Of a stretch of DNA of 64,000 bases, positions 48,271 through 61,410 are shown piece by piece. The notes beneath the pieces were generated by a model that worked only from the letters and a program-made list of their open reading frames with translations, was not told the origin of the DNA and ran no database searches. The first letter of the stretch is position 1; each line of letters opens with the position of its first letter. Both the position numbers and the translations under genes were made by a program. The stretch covers positions 310,001-374,000 of the forward strand of contig RSEE01000009.1 in the NCBI GenBank assembly GCA_003971905.1, given 5' to 3'. The stretch comes from Moniliella sp. 'wahieum' (Eukaryota; Basidiomycota; Moniliellomycetes; Moniliellales; Moniliellaceae).

Positions 48271-50349
48271 AATGGAGGAATATATAACTTGGGATTAGGG
48301 ATGTGCGAAGCCGGCGGGCCTTCGCTTGAATAGAACCATCTGGTGTCCACCGTAGAGCGCAAAGCCGGGCTGACGTGCATGACACCACAAGTATTCGCGA
48401 AAAGGCGCTTTTGCCAAAAAAAACCACCCACACCCGTGCACACACAAATACAAAAAATGACATCAACAAACTCGGAAATGTGATCGGTGAAGGTAGTGAA
48501 GTCTTTTACCAAATAACAGCTAGCTAGTCTGCAGCTGCAAACAAAACCGACAAAAAGGATGGGAGTTCTAAGGGCAGGACACCAGGACCCGCGGTCACGC
48601 GATCACGGGGAGCGCGCGCTTCCAGGCCAGGTCACCGGTCTCACTAGTCAGCTAGTCAGGCCTGAGGCGCTGAGGCCTGTTGGCCGCCTGAGGTGACCTC
48701 AGGCTATTATTAGTCACTAGTCACCAGTCACTAGTCACTCACCTCAGGCTGACCTCAGGCCGGCAGGATTCTCCCTAGGCCTTCTCAGATCTGTAATCGG
48801 GGCCTCAGGCCTCAGGGGCTATGACTGTCGCATGATCCACAGGCAAAGGTGTCCCAGGTCACCGGTTCCCCTCAGCGCTTCCGCGTCACCCCCTCCGGCC
48901 TGAGCCTCAGGGCCTACTGGTAAGGGCATCAGATCGACTTTAGACCTGCCATGTGACACCAAACAAAACATGCCCGCCACCACAACCACCACACCAGACC
49001 GCACCTCCGCTTCCCCTACCATTATGCATACAATGCATGATGAACTACTAGTTACTAGTTACTAAAAAATATTGTCCTTGGTCGCGGCACCTAGCTTAAG
49101 GAGCTTGAGGGGCGGGCCGTAGTACTCAGTTACGACTTAGGACTAACGAAACCCCCTTGAGCGAGTGGCCTGGTTTTGCTTATTGTGGGAAAGGAATAAG
49201 GGGGGGGGGGACATGTGACATGTGAAGAGGCCCAAAGAGCTATTGCTGTGGGCTTGTAAGCGCTGAGCCCAGCGATCGGGAAACGGGTTGGTTGGTCAAA
49301 AGGATGGTCGATGGGGGGGGTCTGGGGGTTCTTGCGCGGCTGAAAAGAACCGAGCGAAAGGGGGGGCGATCGATATGTAAGCAGTGTGGACCCTACTTGC
49401 CCTAACCTACCCAGTAAACATTGGTAACGTGTAAACAGAGGCACAGAGCTAGCGCAGGCCAGCGCTTTGCTGGTGGGGTTGCCCAGTCACGCGCACGGTC
49501 ACGCGATCGTCAAGGGTCGCCTGTCGCCGGTCTCGATCATTGCATGCGCCACGCGTCACACGTCAGGCTTCAGCGCGCCAGGCCTCAGGTCGCTCTCGGG
49601 GGGACTGGAGGAGGGCGGTGTAGTCTGGCGCTAATTTCAAAGTGTGTGGCGCACCCACCCGCGCCCTGGCGGGGTTTCAGGCAGGGGTAGATCTGCGGCG
49701 GTGACCGGTGACATGTGACAGTGACAGTGACTAGTGACATGTGACATGTCAGCATGTCGGGGAGTAGAGGCACTCAGGCGCTCAGGCCAGCGCCTCGGGC
49801 CAGGGGGCGTGGGAGGGTGTGAACGTCGGCCGAGGGCGCGTGCCGTCAGTGTGGGGCATGGGGTGCGTTGGACGCTGGGTGGCCTGCAGGCGGCACGCCG
49901 CATGGCGCTTGTGCCGACTGGCGCAGCAGCCCTGGCGCCAGCCCCCGCCCACTGTGCTCTGCGGCCTGCCGGGGGGGGGGCTGAGGTCTGAGACTCAGAT
50001 CTGAGTCTGAGGCAGCACCTTGCATCATGCATTCTGCATCATGCGTCGGCTGCCTCCCCCGTCCAACGTCCAACGTACTATAGCGTCCAGGCTGCTGCCC
50101 CGGCTGCCCCCCTGCCCAGGCACGGGAGTGCCCTGGCGCTTTGTGTTCTGCGGCTCGGCTTTGTCAGGCCCAGCGGTGATGTCTGTGGCATATGCATGGC
50201 ATGCTGCGATCAGCGCAGCAACGCTCTGTCGCTCAGCTCGCACGTCTTGATCTTCACTGGTCACCTCGACTGCTCAACGCCAACCCACACACCGTGCAAG
50301 AGGCCGTGCACGGTCTGCCCCACGCAGTGGGCCTGGCCCAAAGCCGCAT
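48271..50349. other. Gene-free stretch with palindromic word clusters
   Basis: CCTGAGGC/GCCTCAGG words at 48658-48830, TCACTAGTCACCAGTCACTA words at 48714-48738, ACATGTGACATGTGA at 49211-49225, GTGACCGGTGACATGTGACA at 49700-49719 and TGACATGTGACATGTCAG at 49735-49752, GTCCAACGTCCAACGT at 50062-50077. Long GC-driven frames around 49640-50030 lack conserved motifs. Confidence 0.5.
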
Positions 50350-53300
50350 TTGATTCCCCTCCTTCTGCCCGTCCACCTCCTCCCACAGCATCCCCTCCGT
50401 ACGCCTCAATCGCGCCCTGTCGCTCGCCTGAGTGCGCCCCCCTCCCCTCCCCCGGCCCGCGTGCGGGAGACCTCGTCGATTGCCATGGGGTCCCATCCGA
50501 CATCGGGCCATCGGATGCTCAACCAGTACCTCCTTCTCTCCGAACTGGGACGGGGCGTCCATGGCCGCGTCCGCATGGCCCGCGACACCACCACCGGCAC
50601 AACCGCTGCCATCAAGATTGTCAACCGTTCCTCCCCCCGTCTTGGCAGCGACCACGTCCTACGTCGTCTCCCCGTCAGCCGTACGCCCGGGGCTCCACCT
50701 CCGCTGCCTGCTCTGCCCACCCCGCCCCTGCTCCTCGCGCGACGGACGATAAAGTCCTTCGCGAACTAGCTATCCTTCGCAAGTGTTCCAGCCAATTCAT
50801 TGTCCGTCTTCTCGAAGTGATGGACGATCCCCAGAGCAAGAAAATCTTCATGGTACGTGTCCCCCTTCCTGGGGTGGGTTTCAATTGAAGAAGTACTGAC
50901 CTTCTTTGTTGCAACGTAACATCTTCCCTCTCGTTCAACAATACCTTGAAAAGTGATGGAATACTTATCGGGCGGCGAAGTGTGCTGGCGTGAGACAACT
51001 GGTCACCCGCTTTTGCCAGTGGAAACGGTGCGGCAGATCGGGAGGGATGTTGTGTGGGCTGCAGTACCTGCATTACAATGGTATCATCCACGGGACCTCA
51101 CCGGACCTCAAGCCAATCTACTCTGGACCGACGCCCGTCGTACTCACGTCAAGATCTCTGACTTTGGTGTGAGTCACTTTAGTGCGCCCCTGTTCAGCGC
51201 GGCCGTGGGCAGTCACTAGAGTACGACGAGATGGCCGAGCCTCTTTTGGTGAGCAATCCAGTGTCAACACACACACATCTCGATGCGGCCGACCAGCAAG
51301 AATTGTCGCGCACCGCGGGCACGCCTGCATTTTTGGCGCCGGAACTGTGCTTGACTGGTGCGTGTCCGTTGAGCACGCAACAGTGCCATGCTTTGGGTGC
51401 CCTTGCTCCTCCCGAGTCCGAACCCAGGCCAAGCTGTCGGGAACAGCCGCCTCGAATCAGCGAGGCGATCGATATTTGGGCCTTGGGCGTGACGTTGTAC
51501 TGCTTGCTCTTTGCTACCCTCCCCTTTGACTCGGCCAGTGAGTTGGGCTGTTTTCAGTGATTCCATGGTACGATTATGCCATTCCTTCCACCATGGGAGC
51601 TGATCAGGTCCTTGTGGGGCCCCGCGCACGCAGATGGGATGCGAGCCGGGTCCAATCGGCCGTTGAAGAACAAGAACGCGTGTCCTCCATCAGCATCAGC
51701 CGCTACGCGCAACTACAGGACCGACCCTGGGGCTTCCCTCCGTCGCCAACGATGATGCAAGTGTTGGAGAATGAGGAGGAGGATGTGGACCAGGGGAGAT
51801 TGGGTCAAGATGCGCGTGCGCTTTGGACCCTGCTTGATGGGTTGCTGAGAAAAGGATCCGGACGCTCGCATGCCACTTGACCAGATCAAATCCCATCCTT
51901 GGATTACTCTGGTATGGCCAATCCTACCGTTTGGCTGACGCCACCGACCCGGGGCTCGATCCGTATGTACCCATTTACACCTCCGACGCGCCGCCCCCCA
52001 CCAGGCGATCAAGGCGGCCCACCCTTCTCTGCGGATTGGGAAAAAGAGCGTGTCGACAAGCAAGCTGCGCGCGTTGAGCTTCAATGGTCAAACCCACCGT
52101 CCTACCCTATCTTTGGGCTTGAACTCCAGCCCGGCTTGGAAGAACATGGACATTCCAACCGGCTCACGCTCCCGGGCGGAATCACAAGGGTCCATTCAGT
52201 TGGGCGCGTTGGTCAAGAGCCAACTGGTCCGGATGCGGTCGTACAGTAAAGGACGTTCTGCTACGTCCGCATCAGTGGGACCAGCAGAGTCGACCCAGGT
52301 GCTAGACGCACTGCCACTACGCTCACGGTTAGATGAGCCGAATACCATCTCTATGGGTACAGCAGCCTCCGGAAATAACGCCACTTCTTCACGACCATTC
52401 GAGTCGCTTCCTTCGCGTGGGAAAGCGGGACGACCGGCTCTCCAGTCCCTTTTCCCCGACCCCATTCGTACTTCTAGCCCGTCCCCACTGCCTTTGTCTT
52501 CCCAACGCGATGACTGCCGCCTCTCTCTCACCTGATGGTAACTGCACCACTCTTCCACCGCATTCCTCCACACAACCCTCCACACAACCTTCGCCCCAGT
52601 TGGAAACCGCCCCCATCGGCTCCGACCCAAGTTCCGCCTCGTATCTCTCGGATGAAAGTGCGATCACCACCACCCCCTGTTCCATCACCAGTTCATCCCA
52701 TTCCGACAGCAAGAACGATCCCAAGCGGTCCCTTGCCTCTTTGATTCCTGCACGTCTCCGACAGTTGACTCGACCCAACTCCAACTCGTCTCTTCGGCTT
52801 GCTGGGCGCGTACGTCGAACGTCGGTCGACACGCCCGCTCAGTCGTCGCCCAAATCTTCCTTCCACGGCCATATTGGAGATCCGACCACGACCCAGGATC
52901 CCCCTCTGGTGGAAAAGGGTGGTCGGAGGCTCAAATTGCACATTATGCGCCATGTCCACTCGGCCCGCTCGTTGCGACCTTTCCCCGAGAAGACGCAGGA
53001 TGCCCAAGAGCTGCTGCCTACTGCAACCCCCTCCCACACCACGCCTCGTTCACTTAAGACCTCATGCGCTACGCCCGTGCCAGATCAGGGAGAACTTGAC
53101 ACCGTTCCACTGGAGTCCTCTGCTTCTCCTCGTCCTGACCCCTGCTCTGCTCCGCCGTCCCCAGCACTGACATCACCATCACCCGTGGGGAACCTGCTTC
53201 CGGCTCACCTCCCCTGCTCGACATCACCACGACCCAACCCGCACTCTCACCTACCCGTACATCCACCCCCCCGGCTACGATCCCATTCCCACCTCGATCC

Positions 53301-53935
53301 TACATATCGCCTACTCGGGGCGGTGGTACGCCCCCAGCTTCGCCCCCGCCTCTGGACAGTGGTGCGTTTGACGATGCAGAGGAATACGGCCAACGTAGGT
53401 CGGAGGACCGAGAGAGTCAGTTTGCCGATGCGGACGAAGACCCCGAGTATAACAACTACGGAACTATGTGGCCGGGGTTCAGTTTCCGTGCGCATCCGGC
53501 TTCTTTGTTCCGCCGTCGCGCTCGGGTTTTGTCGCCCGAAGGGTCGGCAGCTTCTCTTCCGTCGGCGTCGGCCTGCGCGTCGCTGTCGGGGTCTGGGCTC
53601 GGGCTAAGCTCAACGTTGGGATCTACGTTATTGGGATTAGGATCGGCTCCGGGATCGGCCTCGGGTTCGGTCTCGGGTGGCAGCCTGCGGTCGACTCCGC
53701 TGTTGGGCTCGGGTGTATCCCAGTCGACTTGCCTCACCGCCACCACTACCACGGGCTCCTACTCCCGCTCGCCATGCCATACCCTTGCTTCGGGGATGGG
53801 GCCAGGATGGGATCATCACGCGCTCGGGACCGAGCTGTCGCCTTCGACGGGCCCTGTGTCCTCGGTCCCGGGTGTGCGCACGTCTCCCTCCCTCCTCCCC
53901 CCCGTACGCCGTCGGGGTTGAAGCGCCGGGGATAG
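50350..53935 (+). CDS. CaMKK-type protein kinase (Ssp1/Sak1/Tos3-like)
   Basis: Upstream activating kinase of the AMPK/Snf1 type (family knowledge). Glycine loop: HRMLNQYLLLSELGRGVHGR with VRMARD, then AAIKIVNR (catalytic Lys) and an Arg/Pro-rich insert typical of CaMKKs. Then DDKVLRELAILRKCSSQFIV with RLLEVMDDPQSKKIFM. An intron at about 50853-50953 (GTACGT...AG) is followed by MEYLSGGEV. The catalytic loop near 51080-51125 is scrambled: a 9-10 base partial duplication (GGGACCTCA / CGGACCTCA) breaks HRDLKP as assembled. Then RRTHVKISDFGVSHFSAPL, RTAGTPAFLAPELCLTG, AIDIWALGVTLYCLLFATLP and DPDARMPLDQIKSHPWIT. A long Ser/Pro-rich tail follows (LRALSFNGQTHRP, LVRMRSYSKGRSATSASVG, NNYGTMWPGFSFRAHP), ending near 53935. 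The start is uncertain (50350 or ATG at 50485). Many frame changes. Confidence 0.87.
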
Positions 53936-55225
53936 CGCTCAACATTTTGTTCTCACACCTAACATCGTTTGCCGTGCACCGTTCGCCGTCCAGCGGAAAG
54001 GTCGCCATTCGCCTCTGCTCTGTGTATCTTAAGGGTATCCATGTCCCCATGAGCAGTGCACCCCACCCCTCCTTCACAGTATAACATGCACTTGTCTCGT
54101 TCGTGTGCTTGCTCAGTTCATCATATCTTTTTTTAATTGGCTTGGCTTTTGGGCTTTCTCCATGCTTTTGGGCTTTCTCCATCCTCATCTTCTGCATCCT
54201 CATCCCGATTATGTTCTTCTCCCGTTTCATCCATCCACTCGCCCCCCTTGTCTCATCCCTGCCTTCGTTTTCATTCACCCTCACCTTCCTTGTCTTTTCT
54301 GTTTCATCCCTGGTTTCCTTGATCGGCCTTCCTCTTCTTCCTCCTTCCAGGAAGCTACTACTCATACGCGCGCTTGCCTTTACTATGGCACACAAGATCC
54401 CCTCTTGACTGGGATCTCCATATGGTTCCTTTTCCAATGATATCCTCATCCCTAGCTACCCCCTGTTATGCATTATGCACCGCCCTTCTTCCCCTTCAGT
54501 ACCCCTTAGAATCCCTGGTTATACGCTGAAAGCTCCGCTGGCTGAAACACGGATTGAGTTGGCCTGGGACACACAAGCTTTCTCTCCGATTCTACTGTAG
54601 TAGTTCGTAACCATTCTTTGGGGCGGTGCGTCGACATAGCGCACATCAGCGTTCAACATTGGAGACATCCCGAATGGGTTGAACAAACCTACAGACTCCT
54701 CTCCTTGACCTCAGCGCTCATTCCCACTACACACAGCCGCCTCAGCTGTATGCAGTGCATCCCATACGTCATTGCCCATACAAAGTAACGATACTTGGTT
54801 GAAGCCTACTGGGCGCATGGTACCCGCGTCCGCTGAGCTGTTGGATGTCAGCTGCTGACACTCAGACCGACCTCTGTCTGTCCGCGATCACGCCCCCCCC
54901 TCTCGAAATACGAGGTGGCAGCCATGCAAAACCCGCCAGTCCATCTTTCTTCTCAATGACATACAGTCCTCAGAAGCCATCTCCTGTGCCCTTTTGGCAT
55001 CCACTGGCGACGCTGCGACCGAGCATGCTGGGCTATGGAGAACCAAGGTAGGCCTACTTAAGACACGCGCGGCACAGGTACTAACCCCACGATCGTACCC
55101 CGCGGAAGAGTAAAGGCAACACATAAATAGCCGGATTATTCACGGCAGAAGTCGCGAGGATGGCCGAAGGAGATGGGACAGGCAGGGGAGAAGGCAGAAG
55201 GCAGAACAGGATGAGGGAAACAAGG
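53936..55225. other. Convergent intergenic region
   Basis: 3' flanks of the kinase gene (+) and the transporter gene (-). Pyrimidine-rich to about 54420. No conserved product is seen. Confidence 0.55.
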
Positions 55226-56800
55226 CTAAATGTTGTTAGGTTTGCAGGTAAACGGGTGGTGTTTGGAACCAGTGTTGTAGTCGTCGACGATCTGCTGCAC
55301 CGAGGTATAGATGCCAGGGCCAAGGATGTAGAGGCCACAAGGGATCAGCATCGCATTGAACACCGTGCAAGCCCGACGGAACCAGCCTTGCCCGACCCAC
55401 AGTTGGCCCCGGTGGAGTTGGAGGTAAGCGAGACCCCAGAAAATAAATCCCATGCTGGAGTCGCACAGCGCTGAAGTGAGAGAGACTGTGGCAAATTAAA
55501 GCGAAAAGGGTCAGTGCTCAGTTCCGAAAGGAAGAGGGGAGGGGAGGTGAAAAACAGAGGTGAAAGAGAGACGCACCGATATCTCCAAAGGAAGGAATGG
55601 CGTTGCCCAGAACCCAAGCGACGACCCAAAGCACCACAAGGATGCTTACCCACACAGCGTACGCACGGTGCGACTTGTGGTCCATTGGCCTACCGCCCAT
55701 GATAGCCGCAAACAGCGCACGGGCCGTGGCCGAGGCGTAGATACAACCAATTACGACCGTTGGTACCATCGCAAAGGAGAAGGCAATCTTCTTTAGGGTT
55801 TCGTTCTTGATGATCGCAACGGCAGGCGCTTGGGCGTACTGGCCCGAGAAGGCATATATAAACGCTCCCACGCCCGAGAAGACAACCAATTCGAAAATGG
55901 TAAGGGCCACAACGGCAATAGGGAAGTCCCGTCGCGGATTCTCCATTTCAGCCAGAAAGGAAGGGTAGACAATCTGCCCCACAAAGAGGAAGATGATGCT
56001 GAGCATAGCATTGTTGCCATTAACAAATGATGTGCCCCGGGGGCGATGGCTGTCAAATGTACGGGAGCATCCCCGGCAGCGAGCGTGGCAGGATGTTGGT
56101 GCTGCCGCCCGACAAAAATGAGGGTGAGGAGAACGCAGATGCACATGCAAACTGCGATGAGGTGTTAGTACAGTCTACAAGAGACTGTGCAGGGTCCGGA
56201 GAAGAACATACTGGAGGAACAGATACCCATCGCCCCAATGTGTTCGAATCGTCGGGGCAAGCTGCCCAGGAAGGAGACAAGGGCGATGAAGGAGGCGAGG
56301 GCGACGGTGCACCACGCATTGCCCGGGTGGTAGGCAAACGTGTTGAGAATTTCAGCACCAGTGAGGGTGTGAAAGCCCATGATGAAAACGTTGTTGACAA
56401 TGAGCAGAAACATGCCCAAATACCATCCAAACCGACTCGGATTGCCGTTCCAGGAGAAGAGGTGAGCACCAATGTCGGGTACGCCACGCTGGGATGGATG
56501 AGCGAGGCAGTAGCGCCAGAGGGTAAGGGAAGTGATCAGATTGAGTGCACCGACCAGTACATTAGCCAGCACGCCACCCACAAAGCCCAATTGTGCATAG
56601 CTCCACGGTTCAGCAAGGATGGCAAGAGGTATATTCTCGCCAAACAGAAGACCGATGGTGGCGAAGAGGCCCAAGCCCTTGGCACCGGTGCTGAGCGAGG
56701 CGGCCGAGGAGGAGGCGGGATCAGTAATATCTTTCTCGACGACTTCAACGTCGATGTCGCCGTCGTCCTTGAGCGTGCGGGTCTTCTGGACGGCGTCCAT
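55226..56800 (-). CDS. Amino acid transporter, AAAP family (Mtr-like)
   Basis: Integral membrane transporter of the amino acid/auxin permease type, as in fungal neutral and aromatic amino acid permeases. ATG at 56800: MDAVQKTRTLKDDGDIDVEV, a cytosolic N-terminus, then GLGLFATIGLLFGENIPLAI and WSYAQLGFVGGVLANVLVGA with LNLITSLTLWRY, KYxP-like HPSQRGVPDIGAHLF, FGWYLGMFLLIVNNVFIMGF, ALASFIALVSFLGSLPRRFE. Intron 56211-56151 (61 bp) joins GICSS to ICMCICVLLTLIFVG. Then AMLSIIFLFVGQIVYPSFLA with EMENPRRDFP (family motif), VVALTIFELVVFSGVGAFIY, YASATARALFAAIMG, VWVSILVVLWVVAWVLG, intron 55576-55471 (106 bp), ALCDSSMGFIFWG, and a last helix region FNAMLIPCGLYILGPGIYTS before stop 55226-55228. About ten membrane segments. 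Few frame changes (near 56090 and 56035). Confidence 0.88.
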
Positions 56801-58913
56801 GCTGGTGGGGGGACTGACGGTGATGGAGGGGTGATGGAGAAGGTAGGGGTAGCGGAAGGTGCTCCGCTCCGGCCCTCTCCACAGGCGAGTGTGAGATGAT
56901 ACGAAGGCGATAATCGTAATCAATCTTCAATGTTCAATGTCCAACGTTCAATCTCCGTTGGATCGGTGCCTGGCTGATAGTGCGCCGATACATGAGGCCG
57001 CGGGTTATGCACTGTCCCGGTGCCGCATGAAAATTTTGTCACGCGGTGCAAACGCCGTTCGGCAAATCCGGACATCCATTTCCGCCGTCTGCCCCGCGGC
57101 GCACGAGGACGCACTCGGCACAATGAGGCCCTGAGGCCGGACGCTGAGGCGCTGAGGAACCTGAAGCCCTGGGGCCTCCTGGGGCCTGGAGCCCTGATCG
57201 ACCTGATGCATGATCGATGCAGTAGAGGACGTGCGTCTTGGCAAGCCCGCTTAAAGTATACCAAGGTACACAGTACGTACGAGTACTCAAACACGCCTGG
57301 CAAGCGCACGCCAGCGCCAAGCCTTATCAATTATCGCCAGCCACAGCAAGCCTGGGCTTGGAGAGAGTGCTGCACAGACTTCAGGTTGTTCGGTGAGTCG
57401 GTGAGCCGGTGACGCCGCTTAATTCGCATACGTAATAGGCTCCACACTCGCGCGCTGTGCGCACTCCCTCTCGACTCCCAGGATCTCTCTCCATCTCAGA
57501 TGTCGCAGGCCTGAGGGAACGAGGGGCCGGAGGGTCATGCTCAAGAGACATTCGCCTTACTAGTTACTCCATCGTCCTAGCCATGATTCGTGACTATAGG
57601 ATCTTCTCTTCCGATATGACCGATGACCGTCGGTGACCGTAACCATCAATGTCCGCGGCGGAGCGACCAGACGCCCTCCAGACTGGACCCACCAGGTCTT
57701 CGCTCCGTGTCATGACCGTTCTCGTGCCTGTTTCTCTGATTTGTCCCTTTCCTTAGTTCTTACGCGTTACGCCTTAAGGGGGTGGGGCAGGGGGGCTTGG
57801 GCCTTATCGGTCACCAATGATGTCTTCCTGGCGTAGTCACTCTGTCTGGCCTTGTTCCACACCATCATAACATTCAACCTCTGTTTTGCCGTAAGATAGT
57901 CCCTGAGATGCATATATTAGTAGCCGATACCTAAATTGCCTCTTTTAGCGTCGACACCTCAGCAACGTTTTCAGGTACCAAGCTCCAAGCTTCACCTGCC
58001 ATAATAAACGCTCCAGCGTCCAACCTCCACAACCTCCACAAGCCCCAAGCTTCAGCCTGCTTCATGTTTAACCACACTGAGAGAGCCACAAGGTGAAAAA
58101 ACACTTTTGAGAGAAGACCAGCGGCTCGCAGAGACGCAAATGCGATTTATTGTGTAGGCGAGAGCTGAGCCCCTCAGAGCTGAGGCTCAGCCCTCTCAGT
58201 GGCGCTCAGCCTGAGCGCTCAAGCGCTCAAGCCGGCAGGAAGCACATGTAATCGATAATGAAAACGTGCACAACACATGTATGTATATTCTGCGGCGATA
58301 TGTGTCTCATATTCTCAATGGAGGATGGATGGTGCGGTGGTCCAGATGTGCACACGAAGAGAGGGGATGCTATCGTAACAGTAGAGACGATATATAACGC
58401 TGAAGGTCAGTACGGTCACCTTTGACCTGCCACATCTGTTGGGACATACATCACTTGTCTCTCCGCCTTTTCCCTCTCAAGGAGGAAAACCAGCTGCTCG
58501 ACGCCCGCCCCTTCCGCTTGAAAAGAAATGGCTGTGGTCTGCGAAATTAAGGTGGCCAAGTGGGTCATATTATATTGCTGTACACTGAAAGGATCCTCAT
58601 CCTCATTCATAACGCTGCATTATTTCCGACCATCCTCCAGTAAATAAGACCGATAGTATGGTGTGACATGTCGTCTCCCCTTCCCCTTTTCCCCTTTGCC
58701 TTCTTCACCATCTTTCCCCTCCTCTTCCTCCTCGCATTGCCTCCTTTCGGGGAAAAGATATCACTGCTGTATTTCGTCTCACTTTCCCCTCCGTTCATAA
58801 ACTTCTACTATAAATGCGGCAACATCGACACCTCTTTCGATGCTTCCTTCTTCTTCTTCACGTTGACGATTAACGGCATGTAATACAACCGAACTGTAAT
58901 CCGTATAACACTT
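56801..58913. other. Intergenic, no gene recognised
   Basis: Upstream of the transporter gene (leftward) there is a TTCAATGTTCAATGTCCAAC cluster at 56927-56956, about 130 bp from its start. GAGGCGCTGAGG words at 57140-57160, GATGCATGATCGATGCAG at 57205-57222, a dense CTGAGC/GCTCAG palindrome field at 58163-58235, and AAGCTCCAAGCTTCA-like words near 57980 and 58045. No gene is recognised. Confidence 0.5.
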
Positions 58914-61410
58914 TTAGCTCCTTCGCTTCTTGTGCGTCCGTGAGGGAGGGCTAGTGGCCACTCTGTGTATCAAACTCTGGCCAGTGAGCTTTGGCTCCAC
59001 GTTGCCTGACAATTTACCTTGGGGTGGGGTCTCGGGCGGAAGCTGGGCACAATGCGCAGCGGCGATGGAAGGTTGCGGCGGATTGAGTGGGGGCTTGGCC
59101 ACGGGCAATGAGGCAATCGTACGTGCACTGCCCTTGATTGATACCACTGTGGGGGTTAGAGTTCCATTCACCAAGTGCACGCTTTCCTCTTCGACGTGGG
59201 GTCGCTTCGTGCCCCCGGCTATGCCACGGATGCTCAGCGGCCTTACCGCAGCTGTCGCGAAGGGGGGAGATGGTCGTCTGGGTAGATCAAGTGAAAGCCC
59301 ATTGAGAAGCTGGGCACTTGGGATCGAGAGGGGCGCCGAGATGCCAATCCAGACGGGTGGTAAGTCGAGTGCGGTCCGCTGGTAGGCAGGGAGGAGCAAC
59401 TGGCAACTGATCTCTTCAATGGTTCGAAGCAAGATTGAGAGGTAAACCTTCTCGCTGGCCCCTCTTTTGGCCACCTCCTGTGTAACTTGCGATCCGCGCG
59501 CAGCAGCTTCAACCCAGCGTTGCAAGACTTCTTGTGCCGCAGGGCTGTCCGTCACCGACCCCATGGGTGCCGAATGTTGGGAGCGCTAGTCACCGGCAAG
59601 GGATATGATAGTCAGGGTGTGTATCAAAGCAAAGAGAGAAAAACATAACATACCAAAGGTAAAGCCATGGAAAGACCCCAAAATGCGGCCTCCGCGCACT
59701 CGAGCGCAAGTACATGCTCAGCGCTCCACTCCCCAGACGGGATGGGGGTGCTGATCAAACCTTCAAACAACGGCTGGACAAGGTGCGTATCATAAGCTCC
59801 GCCGGTCATGTGTCGTAGAGCAACCTGTCGGCGTGCCAGCGCCGCGAGCGCTGCCAGTCTGGTCAAGCATACCTTCACCCCGGGCGACACGAGCTGCAGG
59901 GTTGAAACCCCATCGTCCCCGAGGCAACCAATGCGGAAACTCTCATAGATAACTTGCACTTTGGCCGCCCTCTTGCCCCCCTGCGGGTGGGAACGTGACA
60001 GGAGCAAAGGCTCGTCCTGGCGGAGGTACTGGAGCACTCGTATGATGGCCCTTTTGGTCCGTTGTGCGAGCCCAACCGAACGGTCGATGGTCACCACATG
60101 ATCAGTATTAGTGCGGTCCTCATTCTTACTAAGACGAGGAAGTGTGTCCTTCCACACTTCCAATATTGCCTCTGTCTCACCTGGATTTGGTCCGACGCGC
60201 GCATTGGGCGGCAGAGAGCGCAAATAAAGCATCATCATCACCAGTTTTTCTGCTCCCCGTAAAAGGAGGGAGTCGAGCAGCGATTGCCTAGCCGCTTGGA
60301 CGCGATACGAACTGGGTTCTTCGCTCCAGAGGTGAGTCAGGCCGCTTTCCCCATCATGACCGAAGAGTAACCGAGAGACAATATCCAAGTCCCATTTCTG
60401 ATCGGGAAGCGTGACCACGTACGGCTCCACCATACTCTCCTCTTTCTCCTCTTGAGATGGAAGGATGAGATTCTCTGCGAGACGAAGGGCGAGAGTTGCC
60501 TGAAGTTCTTGGTTAGAAGCCAGTAGGTTAGGAAAGCTGTCCTTTTCTGTGGCGGGCATGCCATCTGACGCTTCCTTCCCGGGAGACGGCATCACTGCCA
60601 CTGCGAAAAAGTAAAGAAGGGATTTGCGTATGTTGGGGGATGAAAGCGATTCGGGCGCCAGCAGCATTTCCAGTGTCTTCTCAGGTTCAAGGCTGAGCAA
60701 GGTGCGCAAGCCCGCCTTGATCAACCGTTCTTCTTCCTTATGCTGTATCACCAATAGCTGGATCAGTACATCCACGTTGCGTCGCACCACAAGCGGATCG
60801 GCAAAGGCAAGCTCCACCAAGCTGCGGTAACCAATGAAGCGAACGGAGCGCGAGGAGCTCTCGCAATAGTCGTACAGTATATTGAGTGCACCGTTGCGGA
60901 TCTCGGGTGTGACGCGGTCTCTTGCTTGGTCAAAGTGGACCGCCAAAGATGCGAGCCCAAGCAGCCGACAAAGCTGGAACGCAACCATCCTCCGCCCGTT
61001 AATCGAGTCCATCTCGGCATTTTTCTCTGACTCGGGGTTAGGATAGACAGGGCTGGAAGAGTGGGCGCCTACGGTGTCGATAAAGTGGCGAAGGGCATGG
61101 GTGTGATATGGACGCCAATAGAAGGCTTGGCCGTTGATATTTCCGCTGGGCGTGTATGTAGGAGCGGCGGATGTGAAAAGCAAATTGGCCAGGAGGGGGA
61201 ACGGCGGAAGGCGGGAAGGGAGGGAGTGGAACGGTGCCACGAGGGCCCAGAGCCAGTCGGGCGTGTCCAGTGGGCGAGGAGGGTGTGTGGCGGGAGGCAT
61301 AGTGCCACGGTGTCCATTGCGACCTGCACCACCATGGTCGCCGCCACGCTTTTGGCGGGTACGGGGTGCCGCAGACAACTTTTTGCGCCCGCTGTCGGTG
61401 GAGAGCCCAT
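58914..61410 (-). CDS. Large helical-repeat protein of unknown function
   Basis: Not recognised. Exon 1 is a nearly unbroken frame of over 570 codons (61378-59654), the cleanest long frame in the window. The true start is probably ATG 61410 (MGSPPTAGAK): one extra A in the AAAAA run near 61380 joins it to KLSAAPRTRQKRGGDHGG. The body reads as armadillo/HEAT-like paired helices (RMVAFQLCRLLGLASLAVHF, SVRFIGYRSLVELAFADPLV, DVLIQLLVIQHKEEERLIKA, GLRTLLSLEPEKTLEMLLAP, RAIIRVLQYLRQDEPLLLSR, CLTRLAALAALARRQVALRH). Intron 59653-59586 (68 bp, GTATGT...CTAG) joins FWGLSMALPL to RSQHSAPMGSVTDSP. The second exon is helical to SAPLSIPSAQLLNGLSLDLP, then Pro/Ser-rich, ending in a basic SRTHKKRRS tail (possible nuclear signal). 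About 830 residues in all. Confidence 0.75.
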
